Assembly: GCA_964526435.1 (NCBI GenBank)
Contig: CAZGIC010000048.1
Location: 1-16,049, forward strand
Direction: 5' to 3'
From: Gallispira sp964526435
Lineage (GTDB): Bacteria; Bacillota; Clostridia; Lachnospirales; CAG-274
Length of the DNA: 16,049 nt
This document shows, piece by piece, positions 7,554-15,558 of this stretch. The notes under the pieces are model-generated. The model was not told the origin of the DNA. It worked only from the letters and a program-made list of their open reading frames with translations, and did no database searches. Each line of letters opens with the position of its first letter. The stretch's first letter is position 1. The position numbers were made by a program, and so were the translations under genes.

Positions 7554-7760
7554 GCTGAATTTGACAAACACTCCTCACTCCTCACTCCTAACTCCTCACT
7601 CTTCCCTCCCTCCTCCGAAACGCAAGCGTTTCTCCTCCTCCCTTAAAAAGGAGGCAATTTTAACTCCTCGCTCCTCACTCCTAACTCCTCACTCCTAACT
7701 CCTCACTCCACTAGCTCCTCGCTCCTCACTCCTAACTCCTCACTCCACTAGCTCCTCCCT
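7554..7760. repeat. Heptanucleotide repeat array, right of rnr
   Basis: Opens with the same 14-mer GCTGAATTTGACAA (7554-7567) as the left array, then heptamers of the CCTCACT/CCTAACT type with CCTCGCT variants. Inside are a GAAACGC-AA-GCGTTTC palindrome (7617-7632) and a CCTCC...GGAGG pair around CTTAAAAA. The right half shows a longer period: CACTCCACTAGCTCCT at 7704-7719 and 7741-7756, and GCTCCTCACTCCTAACTCCT at 7670-7689 and 7721-7740. It occupies most of the 404-nt gap between rnr and eno. The only other things in the gap are the rnr promoter, AT-rich filler at 7505-7553, and the eno terminator. Confidence 0.87.
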
Positions 7761-7773
7761 CTATGCTGACAGC

Positions 7774-7805
7774 AAAATAAAAAGCCCGCCACAACGGCAG
7801 GCTTT
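7774..7805 (-). terminator. Intrinsic terminator of the glycolytic unit, after eno
   Basis: On the minus strand, AAAGCCTGCC pairs with GGCGGGCTTT (7781-7790 with 7796-7805; one G-U pair) around a 5-nt loop, and is followed by TTTTTATTTT. It lies 42 nt past the eno stop and is the most GC-rich terminator in the window. Confidence 0.92.
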
Positions 7806-7820
7806 ATATAACATTATTTA

Positions 7821-7847
7821 TTATTTTTATTATTTTTATTACTTTTA
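7821..7847 (-). repeat. Three 9-nt repeats giving stacked in-frame stops after eno
   Basis: Three tandem copies of TTATTTTTA (the third has one change) directly abut the eno stop codon. Read on the minus strand in the eno frame, stop plus repeats give TAA TAA AAG TAA TAA AAA TAA TAA AAA TAA: seven in-frame stops within ten codons. Confidence 0.75.
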
Positions 7848-9182
7848 TTATTTATTCTTTAAATTGAACCAAGCATCAAGTCCAAGATACTGAGCTGTAT
7901 CGCCAAGCTCTTCCTCAATTCTTAATAACTGATTGTACTTAGCAACTCTGTCAGTTCTTGCAGGAGCACCTGTCTTGATCTGACCTGCATTAACAGCTAA
8001 AACGATGTCAGCAATTGTAGCGTCCTCAGTTTCACCTGATCTGTGAGAAACTACAGCAGTCATATTGTTTCTGTTAGCAAGCTTAATAGCATCAAATGTT
8101 TCAGTAAGTGTACCGATCTGATTTACCTTAATAAGAATAGAATTAGCTACGCCTAAATCGATACCCTTCTGTAATCTCTTAGTGTTAGTAACAAATAAGT
8201 CATCACCAACTAACTGAACTCTGTCACCTAATCTTTCAGTGAGCATCTTCCAGCCATCCCAGTCCTCTTCAGCTAAACCGTCTTCAATAGAGATGATTGG
8301 GTACTTGTCGCAAAGAGCAGCATAGTAGTCAACCATTTCAGCAGAAGTTCTTGTGATTTCCTCAGAAGCACCTGTAGCCTTAGTTTCACCTGGGAAGTGA
8401 TATAAACCGTCTTCCTGGTATAATTCAGATGAAGCAGGGTCCATAGCAATTCTGATTTCCTCACCTGGCTTGTAACCAGCCTTTTCAACAGCCTCAAGGA
8501 TGTTGTCAATAACTTCGTCAGCTGTAGCACAGTCAGGAGCAAAACCACCTTCGTCACCTACACCTGTAGAATAACCCTTGCTCTTTAATACACTCTTAAG
8601 TGCATGATAAATTTCACAGCACATTCTTAAAGCTTCGCTGAAAGTCTTTGCACCAACAGGCATAATCATAAATTCCTGTAAATCTACAGTGTTATCAGCA
8701 TGCTTACCACCGTTCATAATGTTCATCATAGGAACAGGTAAAGTCTTTGAATTGAAACCGCCAAGGTACTGATATAAAGGCATATTAAGAGCCTCTGCAG
8801 CAGCCTTTGCAACAGCCATAGACACACCAAGAATAGCATTTGCACCAAGCTTAGCCTTGTTAGGAGTTCCGTCTAAAGCGATCATTGCCTCGTCAATAGC
8901 AACCTGATCAAGAGCATTCATACCAATGATCTCATCAGCAATAATGTCATTAACATTATTAACAGCGTTCTTTACACCCTTACCGCAGTATCTGTCACCG
9001 CCGTCTCTTAACTCTACAGCCTCAAACTGACCTGTAGAAGCACCTGATGGAACAGCAGCTCTTCCCATAACCTGATTTCCGTCACCTGTGTCAACGATAA
9101 CCTCAACCTCAACAGTAGGGTTAGCTCTTGAGTCAAGAATTTCTCTTGCTAAAACATCAACAATTTCTAAATAACCTTTCAT
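7848..9182 (-). CDS. eno: Enolase (phosphopyruvate hydratase)
   Basis: Converts 2-phosphoglycerate to phosphoenolpyruvate in the cytoplasm and in many bacteria also sits in the RNA degradosome. 444 residues, near the usual 430. Seen: REILDSRANPTVEVEV at the N-terminus, SGASTGQFEAVELRDG loop, NIMNGGKHADN, GVGDEGGFAPD, the metal ligands in AMDPASSE, SIEDGLAEEDW and QLVGDDLFVT, the signature ILIKVNQIGTLTET with the catalytic Lys, and VVSHRSGETED. An upstream in-frame TTG at 9200 would add six residues, but it overlaps the ribosome site AAAGGAG; the ATG at 9182 sits 9 nt past that site, so I start there. Last gene of the pgk-tpiA-gpmI-eno run, with a probable promoter of its own in the 103-nt gap after gpmI. 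Confidence 0.97.
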   Translation of the reverse strand: MKGYLEIVDVLAREILDSRANPTVEVEVIVDTGDGNQVMGRAAVPSGASTGQFEAVELRDGGDRYCGKGVKNAVNNVNDIIADEIIGMNALDQVAIDEAMIALDGTPNKAKLGANAILGVSMAVAKAAAEALNMPLYQYLGGFNSKTLPVPMMNIMNGGKHADNTVDLQEFMIMPVGAKTFSEALRMCCEIYHALKSVLKSKGYSTGVGDEGGFAPDCATADEVIDNILEAVEKAGYKPGEEIRIAMDPASSELYQEDGLYHFPGETKATGASEEITRTSAEMVDYYAALCDKYPIISIEDGLAEEDWDGWKMLTERLGDRVQLVGDDLFVTNTKRLQKGIDLGVANSILIKVNQIGTLTETFDAIKLANRNNMTAVVSHRSGETEDATIADIVLAVNAGQIKTGAPARTDRVAKYNQLLRIEEELGDTAQYLGLDAWFNLKNK

Positions 9183-9217
9183 TTTTTGTTCTCCTTTCAA
9201 AATTGTCTTTAGTGTTA

Positions 9218-9243
9218 ATTATAACCTATTTCTTGGAAAAAAT
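9218..9243 (-). promoter_or_regulatory. Possible promoter for eno
   Basis: A perfect TATAAT (9218-9223 on the minus strand) lies 35 nt before the eno ATG. No good -35 stands at 17 nt; the nearest candidate, TTGTAG, is about 20 nt upstream. A weak AU-only hairpin (TACAAAAA/TTTTTGTA) lies between it and gpmI. eno may thus be transcribed both from here and by read-through. Confidence 0.4.
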
Positions 9244-9285
9244 CTACAAAAATATAACATTTTTTTGTAAATTTTAAATATAAAC

Positions 9286-10827
9286 TTATTTAATAAGCAA
9301 AGAATGACCTGTCATTTCCTTTGGCTGTTCCAAATCCATCATATCAAGGAGTGTAGGAGCTATGTCACAAAGCTTTCCATCCTCCATAAGACCCTTAGCC
9401 TTCTTGCAGTTTACAACAACAAAAGGCACAGGATTTGTAGTATGAGCAGTAAAAGGCTTGCCTGTTTCATAATCAACAAGCTGATCGCTGTTGCCGTGGT
9501 CAGCACAAAGGAACATCTGTCCGTCAGCCTTCAAAAGACTTTCAACAACTCTTCCTACACAGCTGTCAACAGTTTCAATTGCCTTAATGGCAGCTTCCAT
9601 AATTCCTGTATGTCCAACCATATCAGGGTTAGCATAGTTAATTATGATAACATCATACTTACCGCTTTCAATAGCCTCAACAAGCTTATCTGTAACAGCA
9701 GGAGCACTCATTTCAGGCTGAAGGTCATAAGTAGCTACCTTTGGAGAAGGCACAAGTATTCTGTCCTCGCCCTCATTAGGCTCCTCAACACCGCCGTTAA
9801 AGAAGAATGTTACATGAGCATATTTTTCAGTTTCGGCAATTCTTGCCTGCTTTAAGCCCTTTGATGCAAGATACTCACCAAGAGTATTTGTTATTGATTC
9901 TTTCTTAAATGCAACTTCCTTATTCTCAATAGTTACATCATAGTCTGTAAAGCATACATACTTAACAGGGAAATATCCTTTAGCTCTTTCAAAGCCCTTG
10001 AAATCAACATCACAGAAACATCTTGTAATTTCTCTTGCTCTGTCAGGTCTGAAATTAAAGAAAATAATTGAATCATTTTCATTAATAGTTGCAACAGGAG
10101 CACCATTTTCCATAATTACAGTAGGCACAACAAATTCATCATAAACTTCTTTTTCATAAGATGCCGCCATACACTCATCAGCAGATGAAGCAGTTTCGCC
10201 CTCACCGAGAACCATAGCATTATATGCCTTTTCAACTCTGTCCCATCTGTTATCTCTGTCCATAGCATAGTATCTTCCGGAAATTGTAGCAACCTTTCCA
10301 ACACCTATTTCTTTCATCTTATCTTCAAGCTCAGCAATATATCCTCTTGCTGAAGAAGGAGGTGTATCTCTTCCGTCTAAGAAACAGTGAACATATACCT
10401 TTTCAAGTCCATTCATTTTTGCAAGCTTTAAAAGTGCATGAACATGAGTTATGTGGCTGTGAACACCGCCGGGTGAAAGCAGTCCGTATAAATGAAGTGA
10501 AGAATTATTTTCCTTACAGTTATTAACAGCATCAAGAAGAGCTTCATTTTCAAAGAAATCTCCGTCCTCAATAGACTTTGTTATCTTTGTAAGATCCTGA
10601 TAAATAATTCTGCCTGCACCCATATTGAGATGTCCAACTTCTGAATTACCCATCTGACCGTCAGGAAGTCCGACAGCCATACCGCTTGCATAACCCTTTA
10701 CAAAAGGGTAATCAGCCATAAGTTTGTCAATTACAGGTGTGTTACCCTGCTTTACAGCATTGCCTTCAACCCTGTCATTAAGTCCGAAACCGTCTAATAT
10801 CATTAAAACAGTTGTTTTCTTACTCAT
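9286..10827 (-). CDS. gpmI: 2,3-bisphosphoglycerate-independent phosphoglycerate mutase
   Basis: Interconverts 3- and 2-phosphoglycerate in the cytoplasm using two manganese ions and a phosphoserine. 513 residues, the family's typical length. Seen: MILDGFGLND with the first metal Asp, GQMGNSEVGHLNMGAGR with the nucleophile Ser62, HCFLDGRDTPPSSARGYI, SGRYYAMDRDNRWDR, FFNFRPDRAREITR, and the C-terminal metal motif LCADHGNSD. This is the alkaline-phosphatase-superfamily enzyme, not the cofactor-dependent GpmA. ATG start with AAAGGAG 9 nt upstream. It follows tpiA by 37 nt without a promoter or terminator, so the two are surely co-transcribed. Confidence 0.97.
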   Translation of the reverse strand: MSKKTTVLMILDGFGLNDRVEGNAVKQGNTPVIDKLMADYPFVKGYASGMAVGLPDGQMGNSEVGHLNMGAGRIIYQDLTKITKSIEDGDFFENEALLDAVNNCKENNSSLHLYGLLSPGGVHSHITHVHALLKLAKMNGLEKVYVHCFLDGRDTPPSSARGYIAELEDKMKEIGVGKVATISGRYYAMDRDNRWDRVEKAYNAMVLGEGETASSADECMAASYEKEVYDEFVVPTVIMENGAPVATINENDSIIFFNFRPDRAREITRCFCDVDFKGFERAKGYFPVKYVCFTDYDVTIENKEVAFKKESITNTLGEYLASKGLKQARIAETEKYAHVTFFFNGGVEEPNEGEDRILVPSPKVATYDLQPEMSAPAVTDKLVEAIESGKYDVIIINYANPDMVGHTGIMEAAIKAIETVDSCVGRVVESLLKADGQMFLCADHGNSDQLVDYETGKPFTAHTTNPVPFVVVNCKKAKGLMEDGKLCDIAPTLLDMMDLEQPKEMTGHSLLIK

Positions 10828-10864
10828 TTTATTTTTCTCCTTTTGTTCCTTTTAAGCTGTAAGC

Positions 10865-11617
10865 TTATTCTACTTTTGCATTAACAATATTTGCAAAGTC
10901 TTCCTTAAGACTTGCACCGCCAACAAGACCGCCGTCTATGTCAGGCATAGAGAAAAGTTCACTGGCATTTTTGCCTGTTACACTGCCGCCGTAAAGAATT
11001 CTTGTTTTCTCGGCAACTTTTTCGCTGAATATTTCACCTACACATCTTCTTATTTCACGGCAGATTTCCTGTGCCTGTTCATTTGTGGCATGCTTGCCTG
11101 TGCCTATAGCCCATATAGGTTCATATGCAATAACTATATTTTCTGCCTGCTTATCTGTGAGATTTTTCATTGCCTTTTTAACCTGTATCCTTATTTTCTC
11201 AACAGTGATATTGTCCTCTCTCTCCTCAAGGCTTTCGCCTACGCATACTATAGGTATGATGCCGTACTCAAATGCCTTTAACACCTTTTTGTTTACAATC
11301 AAATCAGTTTCCTTAAAATAGCTTCGTCTTTCAGAGTGACCTACAATAACATAATTTACGCCTATTTCCTTAAGCATTGTAGCAGATGTTTCCCCTGTAT
11401 ATGCACCGCAGTTTTCATAATGAAGATTTTCTGCTCCAAGCTGAATATTCGTATGAAGTATGGACTCTGCAACAGCTATAAGATTTATAGCAGGCACACA
11501 AAGAACAACATCTACATCTTCTTTGTCAATCTTGTCCTTAAGCAGATTGACAAGATCCACTGCCTCACGGGGAGTCTTGTTCATTTTCCAGTTACCTGCA
11601 ACCATACGTTTTCTCAT
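10865..11617 (-). CDS. tpiA: Triosephosphate isomerase
   Basis: Interconverts dihydroxyacetone phosphate and glyceraldehyde 3-phosphate, a cytoplasmic dimer of TIM barrels. 250 residues, the standard length. Seen: AGNWKMNKT with Asn9 and Lys11, YVIVGHSERR with catalytic His94, AYEPIWAIGTGKHAT with the general base Glu166 and the mobile loop 6, ILYGGSV, and GGLVGGASL for phosphate binding. ATG start with GAGAGGG 10 nt upstream. It follows pgk by 156 nt and has its own sigma-A promoter (11659-11687), so the unit can be entered here as well as at pgk. Confidence 0.97.
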   Translation of the reverse strand: MRKRMVAGNWKMNKTPREAVDLVNLLKDKIDKEDVDVVLCVPAINLIAVAESILHTNIQLGAENLHYENCGAYTGETSATMLKEIGVNYVIVGHSERRSYFKETDLIVNKKVLKAFEYGIIPIVCVGESLEEREDNITVEKIRIQVKKAMKNLTDKQAENIVIAYEPIWAIGTGKHATNEQAQEICREIRRCVGEIFSEKVAEKTRILYGGSVTGKNASELFSMPDIDGGLVGGASLKEDFANIVNAKVE

Positions 11618-11658
11618 AACACTTACACCCTCTCTATTTCATAATATTTCCTGCTATA

Positions 11659-11687
11659 ATTATACTACAAGGCTGTTGAAATCTCAA
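11659..11687 (-). promoter_or_regulatory. Promoter of tpiA overlapping a hairpin
   Basis: On the minus strand, TTGAGA (11682-11687, five of six consensus bases), 17 nt, then a perfect TATAAT (11659-11664), 41 nt before the tpiA ATG. The -35 and most of the spacer are built from the stem of the hairpin at 11669-11694. Confidence 0.75.
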
Positions 11688-11699
11688 CAGCCTTTTTTT
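11669..11699 (+). terminator. Plus-strand-oriented terminator between tpiA and pgk
   Basis: GGCTGTTGA (11671-11679) pairs with TCAACAGCC (11684-11692) around AATC, extended to 11 bp by flanking AA/TT, then T7 on the plus strand. Read on the minus strand, the coding direction here, the stem is followed by TTGTAGTA, which is not a proper U-run. It should therefore stop rightward (antisense) transcription better than pgk transcription. A weak AU hairpin (11713-11739) may slow pgk transcripts. Confidence 0.7.
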
Positions 11700-11773
11700 A
11701 AAATACAAAAATTATTTCATAATCAAATTGAGTGAAATATCTGAATTCAGTTATTTACTGCTTATTTCAATTA

Positions 11774-12982
11774 TTACTTATCCTGTGCAGCTGCAACACC
11801 GGGAAGTTCCTTACCCTCTAAGAACTCAAGTGATGCACCGCCTCCTGTTGAAATATGGCTGATCTTGTCACCAAATCCCATCTGATTAACAGCAGCAGCA
11901 GAATCGCCTCCGCCTATAATTGTTGTTGCATCAATGTCAGCAAGAGTCTGTGCAACTGACTTTGTACCCTCAGCATATTCAGGAATTTCAAATACACCCA
12001 TAGGTCCGTTCCATACAACAGTCTTTGCATCCTTTAAAGCATCTGCATAAAGAGCTCTTGTCTTTTCACCAATATCCACACCCTCTTCATCATCTGCAAT
12101 AAATGCTTCTGAAGGATCTTCAGGCTTAACAACAGTGTGATATGGCTTACCTGAACCAAATTCCTTTGTAACAACAGTATCAACAGGAAGAAGAAGCTTA
12201 ACGCCCTTTTCTTCAGCCTTCTTTATCATCTCAAGAGCATAGTCCATCTTGTCAGCCTCAAGAAGACTGTTACCTATAGAATATCCCTGAGCCTTAAAGA
12301 AAGTATATGCCATACCTCCGCCTATAATAAGTGTATCAACCTTGTCAAGAAGGTTATTTATAACATTGATCTTATCACTTACCTTAGCTCCGCCTAAAAC
12401 AGCAACAAATGGTCTTACAGGATTGTTTACTGCATTGCCAAGGTACTCAATTTCTTTCTGCATAAGATAACCTACAGCAGCTTCCTTTACAAACTTTGTT
12501 ACACCTACAGTTGAGCAGTGAGCTCTGTGAGATGAACCAAAAGCATCATTTACATAAATATCTGCTAAAGAAGCAAGATCCTTGCTGAACTCTTCACCGT
12601 TCTTTGTTTCTTCCTTGCGGAATCTTGTGTTTTCAAGGAGAACAACATCTCCGTCATTCATTGCAGCAACTGCAGCCTTTGCATTAGGACCTACAACTTC
12701 ATTGTCGGCAGCAAAAACTACTTCTTTTCCAAGCTTTTCAGACAATCTCTTTGCAACAGGTGCTAAAGAAAATTCAGGTGATGGTTCCTTTGGCTTGCCC
12801 AAATGTGAGCAAAGTATAACTCTTGCACCCTCTGAAATCAGTTTTTCAATTGTAGGAAGTGCAGCTACTATTCTGTTTTCATCAGTAATAACGCCATCCT
12901 TTAAAGGTACATTAAAGTCACATCTTACAAGGACATTCTGACCCTTAACCTGTAAATCATCAACTGTCTTTTTATTTAACAT
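11774..12982 (-). CDS. pgk: Phosphoglycerate kinase
   Basis: Transfers phosphate from 1,3-bisphosphoglycerate to ADP, a substrate-level ATP-forming step in the cytoplasm. 402 residues, close to the usual 395. Seen: VLVRCDFNVPLKDG at the N-terminus, CSHLGKPK, LLENTRFRKEE, YVNDAFGSSHRAHCST, VLGGAKVSDKI, WNGPMGVFE, and the nucleotide-binding GGGDSAAAV and STGGGASLEFLEG. An in-frame TTG at 13000 would add six residues but lies in the ribosome site GAAAGGAG; the ATG at 12982 is correctly spaced and was chosen. It is the first gene of the pgk-tpiA-gpmI-eno run, with a promoter at 13069-13097. No gap gene precedes it. Confidence 0.97.
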   Translation of the reverse strand: MLNKKTVDDLQVKGQNVLVRCDFNVPLKDGVITDENRIVAALPTIEKLISEGARVILCSHLGKPKEPSPEFSLAPVAKRLSEKLGKEVVFAADNEVVGPNAKAAVAAMNDGDVVLLENTRFRKEETKNGEEFSKDLASLADIYVNDAFGSSHRAHCSTVGVTKFVKEAAVGYLMQKEIEYLGNAVNNPVRPFVAVLGGAKVSDKINVINNLLDKVDTLIIGGGMAYTFFKAQGYSIGNSLLEADKMDYALEMIKKAEEKGVKLLLPVDTVVTKEFGSGKPYHTVVKPEDPSEAFIADDEEGVDIGEKTRALYADALKDAKTVVWNGPMGVFEIPEYAEGTKSVAQTLADIDATTIIGGGDSAAAVNQMGFGDKISHISTGGGASLEFLEGKELPGVAAAQDK

Positions 12983-13068
12983 TTTTGTTTCTCCTTTCAA
13001 CTGTCAATTATACAACTCTTGACATAAAATCATCTGATATTGTAAAAATACATACAACATTATCTTTT

Positions 13069-13097
13069 ATTATAACATAAATTTCCATATATTTGAA
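13069..13097 (-). promoter_or_regulatory. Promoter of pgk and the glycolytic unit
   Basis: On the minus strand, TTCAAA (13092-13097), 17 nt, then TATAAT (13069-13074), 86 nt before the pgk ATG. Just upstream is a small palindrome, AACAAT-A-ATTGTT (13110-13122), a possible operator. The remaining 13123-13225 is very AT-rich; I see no terminator for the upstream hydratase in it. Confidence 0.62.
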
Positions 13098-13225
13098 CAC
13101 CATTATTTTAACAATAATTGTTCTTCAATATTCAGATATTTTATGCAAAACACCTATAATTTATTAAAATGTAAATTTATTGTAAAATTATTCTAAAATA
13201 TTTGCACAATCAACATATCATTTTA

Positions 13226-15520
13226 TTACTTATTTTTAGACAAATTTCTGTTGTAATTTATAAGGCAGCCTGCAGTAATTATTTTTCTTTCATCATCAGT
13301 CAAGTCACCCATTTTAAGAGTAAATTCCTTCATTTCCCCATCTCTTACAACATAAGCTGTAAACTCAGACTTTTTGTCCTCAATACCCTTTGCCACATCA
13401 GGAATAAATATATAATCCCCGTTTTCAAAAGGAAGCTCATCATTATAAATAAATGGAAGCATACCCCAGTTAATGAGATTTGAACGGTATCTCTTTGTTG
13501 CATATTCATTTGCAATATTTGCCCAGCCTCCCAGAACTTTCTGGCATGAAGCAGCCTGTTCTCTTGCAGAGCCGTCACCCGGCTTAACGGCAAATATAGT
13601 GCTTCCTATACCTGTATTTTCATTATTAATGTCAAACTTCTTCTTAACAGTTTCTGCAACATCAGCTATTTCAGCAAGAGCCTCTGACGGACATTCTCCC
13701 TTTACCCTTGCCTTTTCAGCTTTCTGAACCTCTTTTGCTCTTGGCACATAGTCAGGATCCTTTCTTGAAAGTGTAAACTCAGCAAGTCCAAGAGGATTTG
13801 AACGGTAAGAACTTGTTTCTCCTGAAGGTATAAGCTCATCTGTTGTTGTTACAGGGTCTGTAATCACACTTACTACCTTTAAGAGTAAGTTATCTGTCAA
13901 AGGACTCATTTCAGGCCATGGCTTAATATTAGGACCATACTTTAACTCAACACTCTGGTCAGCCTTTCCGTAACCGAAGTATACTCTGTTTTCATATACA
14001 GACTTGTTAAAGAAATACTTTGGCTTTGAGAAATTAACATCGATTTCATTTGCAGGAGTAAGGTATCCCTTGTTTACAGCAGTTGCCGCAATTGAACGTG
14101 CGTCCATTAATGCAACTCCCGCTATCTGACCGTTGCCCGGCTTTGAACCCTCTCTGTTAGGGAAGTTTCTTGTTGAATGTCTTATACTCAGCCCCTGATT
14201 ACTTGGTACATCACCTGCACCAAAACATGGACCGCAGAAAGCAGAACGTACAGTTCCACCTGCCTGCATGATCTTAAATATAGAACCGTTTTCAACAAGG
14301 CTCATAAACGTAGGCTGGCTTGAAGGATAAACACTGAGAGCAAAATCATCAGCACCTATAGTCTGTCCGTCAAGAATATCAGCAACATCACATATGTTGT
14401 CATATGTACCGCCTGCACAGCCTGCAACAACACCCTGATCAACATAAAGTCTGCCGTTTCTTACCTTGCTCTTAAGATCAAATTTAAGGTTAGGGTTATT
14501 TATTGCCTTAACAGCCTTCTTTTCAACCTCATCAAGAATATCCATAAGGTTTGCATTTAAGTCATCAATTGTATAAGTGTTGCTCGGATGGAAAGGCATA
14601 GCAATCATAGGCTTAACCTTTGACAGGTCTACATAAACTATACCATTGTAATAAGCACCGTTTTCAGGTTCAAGTTTCTTATAGTCCTCTTCTCTTCCGT
14701 GAGCCTTGTAATACTCTCTTACATTGTCATCTGTTTTCCATACAGAAGAAAGACATGTAGTTTCAGTTGTCATAACATCTATACCGTTTCTGTATTCAAC
14801 ATTAAGACCTTCGATACCGTCACCTATAAACTCCATAACTTTATTTTTAACATATCCGTTTTCAAAAACAGCACCTATTATTGCAAGGGCAACATCCTGG
14901 GGACCAACATAAGGTTCAGGCTTACCTGTAAGATAAATACCTATAACTTCCGGTCTTGCAACATCATATGTCTGCTCTAAAAGCTGCTTTGCAAGCTCGC
15001 CGCCGCCCTCACCTATAGCCATGGTACCAAGAGCACCGTAACGTGTATGAGAATCAGAGCCTAATATCATTTTACCGCATCCTGACATCATCTCTCTCAT
15101 ATACTGATGAATAACAGCCTGATGTGCAGGAACATATATACCGCCGTATTTCTTTGCAGCAGAAAGACCAAACATGTGGTCGTCCTCATTTATTGTACCG
15201 CCTACAGCACATAAGGAATTGTGACAGTTTGTAAGCACATATGGTATAGGGAATTTTTCCATACCTGAAGCACCGGCAGTCTGAATAATACCTACATAAG
15301 TAATATCATGACTTGCCATACAGTCAAACTTTATTTTCAGATTATCCATATCTCCGCTTGTATTGTGAGCTTTAAGGATGCTGTAAGCCATAGTTTTCTT
15401 TACAGCTTCATCCTTGTTGTCGGACACTCCCATCTGAGAAAGTCTGGCACCGGCATTGCCGTCATCGGGAATAAGTTCACCATTTACATAATAGGCACCG
15501 GTTTTAAACAATTCAACCAT
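13226..15520 (-). CDS. Aconitase-superfamily hydratase, YbhJ-like
   Basis: 764 residues, predicted cytoplasmic [4Fe-4S] (de)hydratase. Seen: GSDSHTRYGALGTMAIGEGG (154-173), matching the DSHT motif of aconitases; C368 in VAGCAGGTYDN; C429 and C432 in FCGPCFGAG, giving the three cluster ligands; STRNFPNREG (449-458); then a linker and the swivelling domain with GDGSAREQA (648-656, compare GSSREH-type). The order is that of single-chain aconitases, but the motifs depart from AcnA and AcnB (AGCAGG instead of SCTNS). They fit the group annotated only as hydratase, which includes E. coli YbhJ; substrate unknown. The ATG has AGGAGG 8 nt upstream. Monocistronic or reading through into pgk, as no terminator is visible. 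Promoter at 15567-15595. Confidence 0.88.
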   Translation of the reverse strand: MVELFKTGAYYVNGELIPDDGNAGARLSQMGVSDNKDEAVKKTMAYSILKAHNTSGDMDNLKIKFDCMASHDITYVGIIQTAGASGMEKFPIPYVLTNCHNSLCAVGGTINEDDHMFGLSAAKKYGGIYVPAHQAVIHQYMREMMSGCGKMILGSDSHTRYGALGTMAIGEGGGELAKQLLEQTYDVARPEVIGIYLTGKPEPYVGPQDVALAIIGAVFENGYVKNKVMEFIGDGIEGLNVEYRNGIDVMTTETTCLSSVWKTDDNVREYYKAHGREEDYKKLEPENGAYYNGIVYVDLSKVKPMIAMPFHPSNTYTIDDLNANLMDILDEVEKKAVKAINNPNLKFDLKSKVRNGRLYVDQGVVAGCAGGTYDNICDVADILDGQTIGADDFALSVYPSSQPTFMSLVENGSIFKIMQAGGTVRSAFCGPCFGAGDVPSNQGLSIRHSTRNFPNREGSKPGNGQIAGVALMDARSIAATAVNKGYLTPANEIDVNFSKPKYFFNKSVYENRVYFGYGKADQSVELKYGPNIKPWPEMSPLTDNLLLKVVSVITDPVTTTDELIPSGETSSYRSNPLGLAEFTLSRKDPDYVPRAKEVQKAEKARVKGECPSEALAEIADVAETVKKKFDINNENTGIGSTIFAVKPGDGSAREQAASCQKVLGGWANIANEYATKRYRSNLINWGMLPFIYNDELPFENGDYIFIPDVAKGIEDKKSEFTAYVVRDGEMKEFTLKMGDLTDDERKIITAGCLINYNRNLSKNK

Positions 15521-15558
15521 TACTGCAACCTCCTAAAAAAGAATTCTAATTTCGTCAA

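Noticed and set aside
7471..7698. Plus-strand ORF across the right heptamer array
   Set aside because: The product is just translated repeat (LTPHSSL repeats).
5201..7760. CRISPR interpretation of the repeat arrays
   Set aside because: Repeats are 7 nt and contiguous, with no regular unique spacers and no cas gene.
9183..9200. Upstream TTG start for enolase (six extra residues)
   Set aside because: The extra codons are the Shine-Dalgarno sequence itself; the ATG at 9182 is correctly spaced.
9304..9855. Plus-strand ORF (183 aa) opposite gpmI
   Set aside because: Antisense shadow of a clearly conserved gene; composition unlike a real protein.
12983..13000. Upstream TTG start for phosphoglycerate kinase
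   Set aside because: Same artefact: the TTG lies in TTGAAAGGAG, which is the ribosome site for the ATG at 12982.
13226..15520. Naming the hydratase acnA
   Set aside because: Cluster cysteines are present but the surrounding motifs differ from aconitase (no SCTNS), so the specific name is not supported.
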